NCBI GenBank assembly: GCA_012861695.1
Contig: JAAOOA010000027.1
Span: 21,778,423-21,842,422, forward strand
DNA: 64,000 nt
Reading direction: 5' to 3'
Source: Trematomus loennbergii
Lineage: Eukaryota > Chordata > Actinopteri > Perciformes > Nototheniidae
This document shows positions 49,691-62,007 of the stretch, piece by piece. The stretch's first letter is position 1, and every line of letters starts with the position of its first letter. The position numbers and the translations under genes were made by a program. Below the pieces are notes generated by a model, which was not told the origin of the DNA, made no database searches, and saw only the letters and a program-made list of their open reading frames with translations.

Positions 49691-49923
49691 AAGACTCTGC
49701 TTTAACGTGCTGATGTCTTTGTAATTCTTCTTCTCTACACCCCCCCCCCCCTTGTCTCCATTTAGTTTCCCTTTCTCTTCTTCACTTATCTGTTTTGTCC
49801 TCTGTCTCCTTGAGTGCCCCCCTGTGTGTTTTCTCCCTTTTATCTGTCTTTCGTTCCCTCCATCTCTTCAAGGTCATGGTCCTCAGACGTTCACTGAGAC
49901 ACATTCTCAAGGGGCCAGCTATC

Positions 49924-49924
49924 A

Positions 49925-49972
<48 letters not shown>
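49924..49972. repeat. (CA)n microsatellite
   Basis: About 24 uninterrupted CA units in intron 8. A second, imperfect CA tract lies at 50158-50208. Confidence 0.95.
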
Positions 49973-49976
<4 letters not shown>

Positions 49977-50840
49977 CATGTAGGCATCTTCTAGCGTGAA
50001 GCTCTCAGAGAGATGGCAGAAAGAAGGACACGCACACAAAATAGTCTTCACTTACTGTAGGTATTTTGACCAGCATGCCTCCCGTCACCCAGTGCACATT
50101 TACACAAACACACATGCAAGACAGTCACAGTGATAAATAATGCACGTTTTGCATTTGCACACACACACACACACCCACACACACACACACACACCACACC
50201 CCACACACAATATTCTAAGCAAGTCCAGGAGCAGAAAACTAGACAAATAAAATGACGTGTTTTTTTAAGTCAAACACGGTAAAGCAATGTATACAATATG
50301 TGTACTGACTTCAGTCACAATTTCTTCCTCTTTCCCTGTCCGTTTTGCTTTTCCCCTTATCCCTGACAAATAAGTTGTACATACCATTTCCATCACTACT
50401 TAAAGTGGCAACAGACGCACATCCTTTGTGTCGTAAATCGTTGGTTTATTTTCCTGGGATTGTTCCCAGTGGCAGACAGAATTGCTTAGTGAAAAGCAAG
50501 GCTTATAAGGAACCAACTTAATGGTGGAGGGTGTCATTATTCTACAGCCATTACATTGGGCAATCGACATTTACTTGATGATAAGTTAAAGCAAAAAGCG
50601 TGTCTATTGCCCCTTTAATTACACAAATATCCATAAAAGCAAATAACCCTTTAAGTTGGTGTTAAAACTATTTTGTTTTCAAGGCAATGTATCAGATTGT
50701 CCTTCTGCCATTCATCCTATTTATTGTTCGACCACACACATTTGGACACATGGCTGTGGACAGAGAGTGCAGCATTGATCTCTGAAGGCTTTCAGAGTGT
50801 TGCCTTCAGCATGCTCTGCTGCTCACAAATACCTCTGTGG

Positions 50841-50904
50841 GAGTGTGTGTGTGTCTGTGAATGTGTGTGTGTCTGTGAATGTGTGTGTGTCTGTGAATGT
50901 GTGT
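50841..50904. repeat. 18-bp tandem repeat
   Basis: GTGTGTGTGTCTGTGAAT repeated three times plus part of a fourth, intron 8. The unit length is a multiple of three, hence short spurious frames. Confidence 0.9.
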
Positions 50905-50975
50905 GCTTTAGAACAGATGGAGACAGATAGGGCCTTTTTATCCATTGATGAGTCTGGAAACCGTATGGGTTGCAT

Positions 50976-51080
<105 letters not shown>

Positions 51081-52885
51081 TGCAGGGAGCAGTACTAGGA
51101 TGCTTCACTCTGACAATTTTCCACACAAGCCAGCGGAGAAATGAGTGCACAGGACAGGAGAAGAAGTGAGAGAGCCTCAGTGCGGATCAGCAATTTCAGA
51201 TAAGATAGGATAAGATGTACTCTTCCTGCACCTCTGTCTCTCGGTGTGTAGGCATTTTTTAATGTCTTAAGACTGTTTTTAAATTGAAGCATGGCTTAAC
51301 AAAGTGGAGTGTAAGATTATAATTAGATTAGATTATAAGATTAGAATAGTTTCGTACCACGGAGAGAGAGCGTGACAAGGTCGAGGCGAACTGACTCAGA
51401 GAGAGTCGGAAATGAACCGGAGTGAATAAAGGAGAGATGGTGACAGACATGAATAAATGCAGCCTCAGAGACACAGGCCACATTTATAAAGATGAAGTAG
51501 AAATGAATTATAGAGAAAGAGAAATGGCGTTCACAGTGACTGGTTGAAGGACAGAAACAAGGGAAGTGGTGACAGTCGTGATGGAACAGAGTGGCAGACT
51601 CACAGGGAGACATATTTGTTATGGAAAGTTTAAAGTGCCTGCTCAGAATAAATGAAATACAATGAAGCAAAAAGGCAAAAAACGTTCCCCTTTTAACATA
51701 TTCATCACATCCACTCCTGTCTCTCTCACACAAAGTGTTACTCTCTGATCTTAAAAGACACCAATTCTTAAAAGCGCCCCAGAACTTTTTAGGGATATTT
51801 GAAAAATGTAAGGCCTTTATTTAAATGTATTGGACCAACAGTGTTTGGATTCTGAAATATAACAGTTTTTCTTCACTTTGGGAATAACAGATGTGGCTGG
51901 ATTAGATGTATTCTTCTATTTCCTATTTGTTTATTACTTTAAAGTTTCAAATATGCTTAAAATAAAATTGAGGAAAATATCTCACCATCTTATTGTAACA
52001 ACATCTTTCAGTATGTAAAGCATATTTACCTTAAGCAAAAATACTTAGTTCCAGATAATTAGCAGCATTACAAAAGGACTTTCTCAAATGATGATAAGAT
52101 GTTATATAAATGTTACTAATGACTCGCACAGATTTACAAAATGGATGTGCTTAAGAAATTAATATTTAACATTTTCCTTAAAGGCATTTTCCCACATCTG
52201 CCATTATGCGAACCTGAATGTTGTGATACTAGAACGACAGCCACCGCCCTCCTTTGTTCCACAAAATCAGTCGCATGAAGTGAAGTGCTCTCTCTAGGTC
52301 GTCCTCAGACGAGCCCTCCATCGTCGCTTCCAGTCATCCCGGTTCTCCGTATAGGATTTTGGGATGACTTTGTTCTTCATGGTTGGCTTTACTATGCTGA
52401 TTAAGGACTGGGGGGCGCAACTCCTCTCAGTCCTGGTTTTAGTTCAGAGTGTCCTTCTCCTAGATGGGCTGCCTTCCATGGCTAAGAGCCCCATCTGCCC
52501 GGAATTGAAGTGCAGAGTCATGTTAATGCCTGACTGTCTGTATACAAAATACTTTTATAAATTATTTGTTGCATAAACAAATGTTTGTAGTTCCCAGAAC
52601 CTAAGGGACAAATATTGTTGAGGAAAGTAAATGAGTTAATCTCTTTCTCACCTTACCAAATACTGTTTAAAGGCCGTTTATCATTTATACTTAAATATAA
52701 ATACATTTACTAGTTCACTTACAGCCTGTAGTCTCTTTAAAGGTTGCATCTTACAGTATGTACAATCAATCAATTCATCCATCAAGCTTAATTTATATGG
52801 CACTTTTCAAACACAAAAATGAACACAAAGTGCTTAAGGTAAGAACACTGTCTAATGTTGTCTATTATCTCTTTCTCCTATCCAG

Positions 52886-53029
52886 AGAGCGAAGATTGGA
52901 CCAGGCAAGAACGCAGAAGGCAAGGCGGCTATCGCTGCTGCTCGCTTCGACTCCAACGGCAACCAAGACCGCATGAAGCTGGCCGACTTCAACTTCCTGA
53001 TCGTGCTGGGCAAGGGCAGCTTCGGCAAG
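52886..53029 (+). CDS. prkcb: prkcb exon 9: V3 hinge and glycine-rich loop
   Basis: 144 nt, 48 whole codons. Acceptor CTTTCTCCTATCCAG, donor AAG|GTGAGG. Reads RAKIGPGKNAEGKAAIAAAR, FDSNGNQDRMKLADFNF and LIVLGKGSFGK. The first 20 residues are the flexible V3 hinge between the regulatory and catalytic halves. It is alanine- and glycine-rich here and unlike the Thr-rich mammalian one, as expected for the least conserved part. FDxNGNxDRMKLxDFNF is PKC beta. LGKGSFGK(V) is the nucleotide-binding loop, with all three glycines present. Confidence 0.97.
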
Positions 53030-53104
53030 GTGAGGCGATTATTCATCCCTAAGTCTGATTAGTGGATGACGGACCCTTCGCCTGAGCATCAACCACAGGA
53101 AGGA

Positions 53105-53138
<34 letters not shown>

Positions 53139-53259
53139 CGTCATACCTCTGCAAACACACAGTCCATCGTGTGCCATGATGGAAATCTCTGTGAGCATGT
53201 GTTAGCGTTTGAGCTGGACAGAGCATCAGAGCTCTCTATCCACACACATAGCTTAGAGG

Positions 53260-53690
53260 TGGACAGAAGGAGAAGATGGAGGTAAAGGAGACGGAGCACA
53301 TGGAGACAGAGATGGATGAAAGGAAAGAGACCGAGAGGATGACGTGACAAGAGGAGAAAATGATGAAAGGAGGGAGAGACAGAGATGTGAGAGCATGGCG
53401 GCAAGGTTGACATGAATGAATTGAGAGAGAGGTAAAAACGTCAGAGTGAATGAAAAGAGGTGAGAGGAGGGAGGAGGGGGGGGGAACCTTGGAGAGGGAA
53501 GACTGACGGGAATGAATGAAAATCAAGGCGAGAAGGAGAAAGAACGGAGAGATGGGGAGAGAGAGAGGAAATTGGGTAAAAGACGGGTGGAGCAGCGGGG
53601 GGGGTGGGAGAGAGAGAAAGAGAGAGAGAGAGAGAAAGTGACAGAAAGAGAACGACAGAAAGAGAGAGAGACCATTGTCTGTGTACCTGA
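53260..53690 (+). repeat. Polypurine region with (GA)n
   Basis: Strongly A/G-biased on the + strand over about 430 bp, with GA repeats at 53605-53670 and G runs at 53477-53484 and 53599-53605. A similar, shorter purine stretch lies at 57850-57990. Confidence 0.85.
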
Positions 53691-54023
53691 CCTGTATGCC
53701 GGCTGCCTGTTTCCATGGTAACAGGCGTTTAAAGCAACACTGATGCGTCAATATGGAGAAACTGAGTCGAGGGTCGATCATTACTGGAATACCCGACACA
53801 CACACACACACACCATGCATGCGTACAGATTCCTGAAACGTGGACAGACACATGCATACACACACACACACACATTTAGAAAGAACAACACACGGTACAT
53901 TAGAAAGTCCTTCACACACAACCACGTGCACAAACAGGCGTTCACGTGACGCTTGTGTGTGTGATGGTTGCTGAGTGTGTGTGGGAGGCTGGTACCTTCA
54001 GAACATCTGCATTACAGTGTGGT

Positions 54024-54061
<38 letters not shown>

Positions 54062-54260
54062 GTATCACATGGGCATACACATGCTTTTGCCTGATCTGTA
54101 ATGTTACGTCTCGTATGTACACACACACACACACACACACACACACCACAAGCCCAAGCTGCATTTATTACAGGGTGGGAACATTTTGCTCTGCGTTGTA
54201 TGAATGCTGTCCATTGTGCTAACGCTTAGCTTTAGCTACAACGTTATTTTGTGTTTTATT

Positions 54261-54530
54261 GTTACATTTTATTTAGCTGATGCTTTTATCCAAAGCAACT
54301 TACAATAGGTGTAGTAAGCCATACAGATACAAACTCAGAACAACAAGAAAGTGCACAAATATTTGCTTTATTATAATCTTGTCCAGGGTACAGGCGAAAC
54401 GGGTGTTTTTAAAAAAAATATATGCAGAGTTTCTGCTTTCCTGATTTCAATGGGTAACTAGTTCCACTATTTTTGGAACAAGGACTGCAAACAGGCAAGT
54501 TTTACATTTGTTTCTCTGAACTTTGTTGTG
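54261..54530 (-). mobile_element. Teleost SINE/LINE with conserved 3' tail
   Basis: ACATTTTATTTAGCTGATGC then TTTTATCCAAAGCAACTTAC is the common teleost tail, in reverse (GTAAGTTGCTTTGGATAAAA). The following AACTAGTTCCACTATTTTTG fits the body of the same repeat. A plus-strand version of the tail occurs near 18850. Borders are approximate. Confidence 0.7.
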
Positions 54531-55825
54531 TTACTGGACATTGTGCAATTCCCTAATTGTTCAAATCACAAGTTCTACCACAATACAACATTATATCGTT
54601 TCTTTGGACAGAAATACAGTATTCAATGTTGTCAAAAATTCTGTCAAAATATGATTTCAATTCCCTGGCCTGTGGTCGAAATAAGACAATGTTGTATGCC
54701 CATTCAACAGAATCAATATCAAGTCACAAACTACAACTATATGATTTAACAATTAATTGATGATGTTTGTTTTCTTAAACTTAAACGTCATCTTTGTATA
54801 TATTTATGAATATTTCGTTTTGCAGATAAATACTTAAGTTCACAAGTTGGGGACTATTTCCCATTGTGACAGTAACACATCTCAAAACTTGTCTTATTCT
54901 AACCCAATTGTTGGTCTTTAAAAAAAAGAACATATCAGCAGCCTTTTTTTTATTACAATAAATAACATTTTAAGTTATTCGTCAACTTCGAGGCCTGAAG
55001 AAGTCTCACGTTTTCCTAAAGTGACCATTTATGTATCACCAGACATGATGTATGATCTATGACAGTTTATCAAATCCAACACCGCCCGCTGTAATAAAAC
55101 ATGGCGCCGCATCAGTGCAGTGGAGTGTGGATTCATTTGTTTTCCCTGGGTAAATTCACTCTGCAAGGTCAGCAGAGAAAACACTGTGGCATCATTTACG
55201 ACATATGACAGTTAATATCCCGAGGTCTGCTCTGCTGTCAAATGACCCTGAACAACTTTTTGGATAAAAGGCTGTTGCCAATAGTGACAACACACAATCC
55301 ACAGTAGAGTAGGCAGCCTCTATGAAAGACACTGTGACCAAAATGACCTCAAATAAGACATTGAACCTCGGTGAGATCATAAACTCAGAAGTTTATGGTA
55401 ACTTATTTTAATTATGTGTGAAGGGTAAAATAAAAAAATAAAATGGTGCTTGTATTTGTCACCATGAGGCGTGTAATGATGCCAAAAAAGCTTCCGTTGT
55501 TGCTTTGAGATTTGTGCGCCTTTTGATTTGAGATAAAACCCCGCTGTGGTTTTATGTCTTCCTCCCCTTGTGTCGCTGTTGTCCTTGTCCTTGTGGTTGC
55601 ATAAAATGAGCTTTGGGCCAGATGGTGTCCTTCCTCTTCCTCTGTTTCAACTTTATAGAGTTTGTATTTACATAGAGTCACACTGCCACCATATGGGACG
55701 AGTCCACTTATCCACAAACACACTCCCACACACTTACATATGCTTTTTTCAAAGGATACCACCAGCATACATCCAACTTCAGCAGATCTCTAAACTTGAA
55801 TGCGGAAGATTGTAATGCTCTCCCT

Positions 55826-56135
55826 TTATATGTGCGTTATACAGTATAGGTTTGTGTGCATGTAAATGGTCTGCAAAGGCTAAAATGCCAAAGGTGCCAG
55901 AGGTGCTATTGGCTAGCACTCAACACATTTGACATGATAGGCTAAGGGGCGGGACATCCCTAATGGTTGGACCAATCACAACAGAGCCGACCAGCTAACC
56001 AATCAGAGCAGACTGGGCTCTGGTTTCAGACAGAGGGTGAAAAGAGGTGCTGCAGCACAGGCAGTACGAGTGTAAACATTTCATGGTAGAGACACAAAAT
56101 ATGAACCTGAAAATGAACATACTATCTCTTCTTTA
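55826..56135 (+). mobile_element. MITE family X, copy 8
   Basis: Contains GTATAGGTTTGTGTGCATG, GGTCTGCAAAGGCTAAAATG, GGCTAAGGGGCGGGACATC, GGACCAATCACAACAGAGC, GCTAACCAATCAGAGCAG, GTGCTGCAGCACAGGCAG and the right end ATATGAACCTGAAAATGAAC. The full CCAAT/GC-box centre is retained. Confidence 0.88.
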
Positions 56136-56152
56136 ACACCCTCACACACACA

Positions 56153-56690
56153 CAGGGTGTCCACGGGGTCTTAAAAAGTATTAAAAGTTGATAAATCAAT
56201 TTAGCGAAAATTAAGGCTATTAAAAAGTATTAAACGGTATTTTCCAAGGTATTACATTTTGTAGCTTGTTTTCAAATAAGTATATAAATGTCCAAAGAGG
56301 TTGTATTCTACATTTGCCTGAATGTAATCATTGCGTAGGTGTGTAGTGTGATTCTGTGTAGTTTATTTATGGCATCCCGTTGGATGTGACGTCATCTGAA
56401 CAGGACATCGCACGCTCACTGCTTGATAGCGCGTGAAGGTCCGTTTACGCCGGTTGTTAAACAACATCGTTATGGGGAAATGCAAGTTTGCGTCCAAATG
56501 GTTGGAAGATAAGGAGGAAGGACAATCAATACTGTATATAGTAAATTTGAGGTAAAGTGTGTAATGTAACCGGTTAAAACTCGAAGTGGCGATGAGGTCT
56601 TAAAATGTATGGAAAGGGTCTTAAAAAAGGTCTTAAAAGGTCTTACATTTGACTTCAGGATTCCTGCATATACCCTGACATATATACACT
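56153..56690 (+). mobile_element. Non-autonomous DNA-element relic
   Basis: Left end CAGGGTGTCCACGGGGTCTT and, inverted, right end CAGGGTATATGCAGGAATCC, with many TCTTAAAA/TATTAAAA motifs. Near 56470 a short frame reads MGKCKFASKWLEDKE, like the first residues of a transposon-derived zinc-finger protein common in fish; that likeness is from memory. No clear target duplication was found. Confidence 0.65.
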
Positions 56691-59487
56691 TGTGTGTCTA
56701 ATCCATCTGTGCTTCACTCCCAGTAGTATCCCAAACCCGATAACCCCTCTACATTATCATACCTGAATATTTATATGGCATAAACAGCAAAGTTTCCGAT
56801 CTCTTTGGGGAAAAATAATATGAATTAGATATAAGGTCACTCTCATTAATCTGTAGTTAAAGGTTTGGAAAGAATAATGAGAGTTTTCCATTAGCATCCT
56901 GAGGCTGGAGTTCATCAATGTTCTCTGTTTGCAGACATTCTGTTTTCTTTACACAATGATCTTTCTAAGTCTATGTTGCTTCCCCAGAGGAATTAAACAC
57001 ATCAATAAATCAATCAAACCCAGTTTGTCTTGAGCTTTTGAACAGTTGCAGCATTTTCCAGTCTCTAAGTTCCCCCTGTGTTTTATGCAAATGAACATAA
57101 GAGAATAAAAACGTTTTTAAAATGGAATACAATTGGATAAAAGATCCTTTTGTGGAGGTCCCAAAACTCAATTAGCCTTATGGGAACTACAAACACACCA
57201 TGCTAGCCATGTAATGTAAAACTCAGCTTCTCCTTTTTATATCATTCTTACCCGCCTTGTTTTAAGATCAAAGTATTAGTTTAAGAGTGATAGAAAGAGC
57301 AAGAGAGCAGACGACTAGTTTCAGCAGAGCACTCTGACACGTGGGAACTTTATCAGTGCTGATAATTTACATAAATTACCACTTTCTGAAAAATGTCTCT
57401 TTCCTAAGCTCGAAACCTTTGAGAAGTTTTTGCAAAAAATAAAAGTCGAGGGACAGGATGAGCTTCAAATTGTGAGCTCTTAAATGAAAAATTAAGTTGT
57501 CTAATGCTTTAGCGTTGATTTGATTCATTTCCTCTTTAATATAAAGCTAGTTTAGCTTAGCATAAATACAAAAGTGATGGGGATACAGCCAGCCTGGCTC
57601 TGTGCAAAGGGAACACAATCTGCCCTCTTAAGCTAAATATTTATAGGCTTAGATTGAACAGACGGATATAAGAGTCACATCTATTTGATATATCCATCCT
57701 TCAATAGTTACACTTGCTCATATAATTCCCCCATACCGATTTACGTCCAGGGAGTTGAACTTTTATGACCTGGTCACAAGCCTGCTGCAACTTTTATGAG
57801 ATGACCTGCAAGCTGGGTCTTGACCTACATTTGACCCGCTGTTTGCAGCCGGAAAGAAGATATGAGGACAGGGGAGGAGGAGGAAGAAGAGGAAAGTAGG
57901 AAAGGGAGAAATTGAAGAAGAGAAGTGGTGAAAAATGAGAGGAGAAGAGGAGAGGGTAAACAAGAGACCTGAGAGAGAAAGACGAGGCGGAAACGTTTAC
58001 TGCTCTGATTGAGAGACTGTGAGCCTGACCTTGCAAAAAAAACACATTTCCACCTCTTTAAACGTACACATACATACAGTACACACAAATCACACACGGG
58101 TATACACAAAAACATCTCAAAGTGGTTTTATCCTCTGCGTCTGTCTGTTCGACCTCCACGAGAAAACACCATGGTGTGTGTATGTGTGTCTCACATGTGT
58201 AGTCACTATTAGATAGTCAGACTTGATCATTAAAACAACTCTTCCTCTGCCATCGGTTCTTCTTCTTCACTTCAAGGCAGTCAATCTTCCCCCCATTATT
58301 TATATCCCACCCTCCTCACCCATAGACCTTCCTTTATCTCCATATAGCCCCCATACTGTACTGTGTACTCCTCACTAATGTTAAATTGCAAACAGAAGCT
58401 GAACGATAAATCAATCTTATGTTTGACATTTTGCATCGAGTTGCACATTGTATATGCAATTAAATAAATATTCGCTTTTACTGAAATAGATGATAACAAA
58501 CCAACTAGTCTGTCTAAATGAGCATGAGAAGACCCACAATATGCTGGCAGACTCAACAATGTGAGCTCCATTTGTGCAAAGTTAAAAAAACAACCTCAAG
58601 CAGAGTGACACAAAGAAATGATACAAGTCAATGACATGTACAGTATGCCTTAACTTTTATATTTATTTATTTACATCTTAGTACTACAATTATCCAGACA
58701 TTTAGCTCCCAATTTGACATGCCTCAAAGTTGATATTGTGCAGTCTGACAAATATCAAAGTCAACTTTATTGTCAATCTTCCAGTTTGTGTGTTCGAAAT
58801 ACTGTTTCCCACAATCCCGAATATAAAACAAATGTATATAAAATGTAAAGATATGTGTGCAAATATGTATATCTGTACACAGTCAAAGACACATTTGTAC
58901 ATGTGCACACATTGAGACCTAAATAAAAACACGGCAATCAATATATACAAAATAACAGTCACTTCAATATTTTGAGAATTAGTGCTGATTCCATCGAATG
59001 TGCAAAAAATAAATATAAGTGCATAATATTTCAAACAAGATAGCATTCTCCTATGTAATGACACAAAATCCCACTAAAGGAGCCTTGTACCCCCTCCTCT
59101 CCCCCTGTCCTGCCATTTCTCTTTCCTATGTAACCTCCTCTCTGATGACATCCTGAAAGTTGATGAGTCAGTTTCCTCTCTCCTTCCTTCCTGTCCTTTC
59201 TCTCTTTACTTCTACTTTGACCTAACCCCACAGAGTCAGAGAAGCTTTTCTTTATCCCTGCTGCCCTTTACAGAACCTCCTTTATCTCCCCCCCTTTTCC
59301 CTGCCTCCTACAGCTCACTCCTTACCCTTTCTCCCTCCTTGTTCCTTCGTCCTTACTTTGTCTTTCAAAGTGGTGTTACAATAAAGGATTGACAGTAGCT
59401 GTGTGCCATTTAAAATGTAGATTATTCATGAGTTTATTTGTCTTTGGTATTTCTCGAATAAGACATATCCTACTACAAATTACAATT

Positions 59488-59585
59488 ACCCTGCCGGCTT
59501 TCTTGTGATTGGTCAACCGCTTAGAGATCTCCCGCCCCTTAGCTTATTGCATACAATGTGTTGGAGCGCTAGCCAATAGAAATAG
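59488..59585 (-). mobile_element. MITE family X, copy 9 (central fragment)
   Basis: Only the middle of the family: TGTGATTGGTCAACCGCTTA, CCCGCCCCTTAGC and GGAGCGCTAGCCAATAG. One CCAAT box, the GC box and the TAGCCAATAG motif are kept, about 170 bp before exon 10. Confidence 0.8.
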
Positions 59586-59759
59586 AACAATTATTGTTGA
59601 TCGTTTTTCTTTCTTTTTTTCTAAATAATTTATTTTAACTGTATAGTTAAAAATATATATTTGTGTGCCCTCAAACCAGATAGTTCAAATAAATATGAAA
59701 ATGTGTGTTTATTATTCCTTGTGTTCACCATCCATCCTCTTCTTTCCTCCCCTCTCCAG

Positions 59760-59930
59760 GTGATGCTGGCGGAGCGTAAAACGACGGAGGAGCTGTACGC
59801 CATAAAGATCCTGAAGAAGGACGTGGTGATCCAGGACGATGACGTTGAATGCACCATGGTGGAGAGAGTGTTAGCGCTGGCTGGAAAACCTCCGTTCCTC
59901 ACACAGCTGCACTCCACCTTCCAGAGCATG
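59760..59930 (+). CDS. prkcb: prkcb exon 10: kinase N-lobe, catalytic lysine and alpha-C helix
   Basis: 171 nt, 57 codons. Acceptor TTTCCTCCCCTCTCCAG, donor ATG|GTATGA. Reads [40 protein letters not shown] and [20 protein letters not shown] contains the ATP-anchoring lysine. The alpha-C helix normally reads CTMVEKRVLAL in conventional PKCs, where E pairs with that lysine. Here it reads [10 protein letters not shown], one residue short directly after the glutamate (codons at 59862-59867). The frame is otherwise open and every other motif is intact. Either a real 3-nt deletion or a sequence error in a GAGAAGAG-like run would explain it. Confidence 0.96.
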
Positions 59931-61915
59931 GTATGATGGCCAACACAACTTCACACAACACAACACAACTTCACCAAAACTTTGCATATAGTATATACAT
60001 GTATTTAGACATATTGCACTACTTTTTATTTTGTATTTTTGTATTTTATTATATATGCTGGATTGTTGGAGGAGCTCAGGTCATACGATTTTCATTGCCA
60101 TTTCTACACTGTAGCTTTGTGCATATGACAATAAACACCTTTTGAAAATGTGGAAATTGAAATAAGTCATTATATGGCATTACAAAAATACAACATTCAA
60201 ACTGTGAGAATAATAAACAATCATCCTTGCAAAATAATTTGATTGCAAATATTAAGTATATTGACAATTGATACTATAACATTTAAATGACAGTGAGATA
60301 AGGAAATGATAATGCTTTATAGACTTTAGTGTGAAAATGTGACCCTTTGCCCATTCACAGTGACTGGAAATTAAAACAACTATCCCTTTCTACATTCTTT
60401 ATTTTCTGACACAATCTTCGTCATTGTACATTATGAATATTTAGTTCTTATATCTATAATTAGTTTTACAGTGCTTTAAAGTGCTGGTTAAAACTAAATA
60501 TATTTATTAATAATGAATTATAGACATTGCTATCATGAACATTGTTGCATTTAACCACAATGATAATCCAAAGAACCATCCATTTAACGCTCTTTACAAG
60601 CTGACACACTGACCGCCTTCACATTGTGTTCGATCTGAGGGGGGGGGGGGGGTGCACGGTGTCCTGCTGGTGAGCACTGTGGTCTTAACAGCAGCTCACA
60701 GCTGGAACACACACACTGGATTCATATTTGATTCATGCTTTTCTTCTGAGGTTTAATACCCCACCAAAGATGAGTCAACAGAGGAGTAAATATAGCTCCA
60801 TACTTAACACTCATTTACATACATGTTTCATTGATCAGCGATAATAACATGTTGTGAATCCATAGGCGGATGTTGATGGCTAGACAAAAGTGAAACGACA
60901 CATTCACACAGACTCCTAAAGCACAAGAGTGTGTAATCCTTCCCAGCTCCAATTCTCAGACCATAGAAACACTTTTATACATATGGGACTTAGCAGGCAG
61001 TCAAAACGCACGTGTACATGCATAGAAGTGTAGTGCACATACAGCATTACATTTAAATCAAACATACATTGTAGACAAAGACACATCGAGCATATATTGC
61101 ACACAAATGTAATGACACCTAAAATGCAATATACTCACATGCAAATATTGTATGTCAATGGCATTTTTGTGATAAGTAAGAATGGAAGAAGTAAAAAAAA
61201 AAAAAATTAAGTATGCCTTGCCTTTATCAAGATCCACAATTTTGGTTAATGCCTTTGTTTGAATTGTTTTACTTTCTTTATTTGTTCCATGCCAATGAAG
61301 AGCAAACATTTACCGCCATGAGCATTTTATAAAAGACTATGAAAGAAACAAAGAAATTCTTATGTTACCTTCCCCTATACTCAAAAATAGATGGTCGCGG
61401 TGCAATCTTGGAAAAATCTACCACTTTCCGGGAAAAAATAAAATAGTTTTCAAGAAAAGATACCACCCAGTGTTCAAACGCCAGGAAGTCCAAGTATAAT
61501 CTCAAACACACTCACACACATTAGCAGCCCTAACACAACATAGTTTCTCCGAACACACACATTGCTACACTCACAAATCCCTCCACTTCCCGTCACTTTC
61601 TGTACCTTATTGGCAATTTCTGTAGATAATGGAGGAGAATTATGTTTTAAATTGAAGTTTCAGTGGACAACAACCCGGTCCCCTCTTTCTGACTCTGTTG
61701 TTACTCCTAATACATCTTTTGTCCTCTATTATTACGGCCTATGTCATTCCTTTTCCCTCATATCTCCTTTAGTCTTCTCTTACTCAAACCTTCACTCTAT
61801 CTTCTTCAGCAATCCTTTCACTCTAGTCTCTATTTCATAGTGACCTCTCACCTGCTTTTAGGAACACACACTGTTTGACCAGTTCTGTGTGTGTCTCATC
61901 TTTATCTCTCTGCAG
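59931..61915 (+). other. prkcb: Intron 10, 2.0 kb
   Basis: 60060-60150 (ATTTTCATTGCC with ATGACAATAAACA) resembles a LINE 3' tail. A G run lies at about 60639-60652. The rest is AT-rich with no gene seen. Acceptor TTTATCTCTCTGCAG. Confidence 0.88.
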
Positions 61916-62007
61916 GACCGTCTGTATTTCGTCATGGAATACATAAACGGAGGAGATCTCATGTATCAGATCCAGCAGGTCGGCAAGTTCAAAGAGCCCC
62001 ACGCTGT
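61916..62007 (+). CDS. prkcb: prkcb exon 11: kinase hinge and alpha-D
   Basis: 92 nt. Donor GCTGT|GTAAGT. Reads [20 protein letters not shown] then [10 protein letters not shown], ending two bases into Val. FVMEY is the linker between the two kinase lobes (gatekeeper Met region), and NGGDLMY begins alpha-D. Ile for Val in EYINGG and Gln for His in MYQIQQ are the only changes from the usual conventional PKC sequence. Confidence 0.97.

Larger units (their letters stand above)
53030..59759 (+). other. prkcb: Intron 9, 6.7 kb
   Basis: Contains a TG tract (53108-53137), a purine-rich region (53260-53690), CA tracts (54029-54059, 54119-54146), a SINE/LINE tail (54261-54530), MITE copies (55826-56135, 59488-59585) and a repeat at 56153-56690. 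57540-57660 resembles an old dispersed repeat also hinted at 27010-27070. 54540-55800 and 57660-59480 show no gene; 59060-59350 is pyrimidine-rich. Confidence 0.85.

Noticed and set aside
51341..51733. 130-codon minus-strand frame in intron 8
   Set aside because: Antisense of a purine-rich stretch, with His/Phe/Ser bias and no domain.
53236..53931. 231-codon minus-strand frame rich in Ser, Leu and Phe
   Set aside because: It is the antisense of the purine-rich region plus CA repeats; composition-driven, with no domain.
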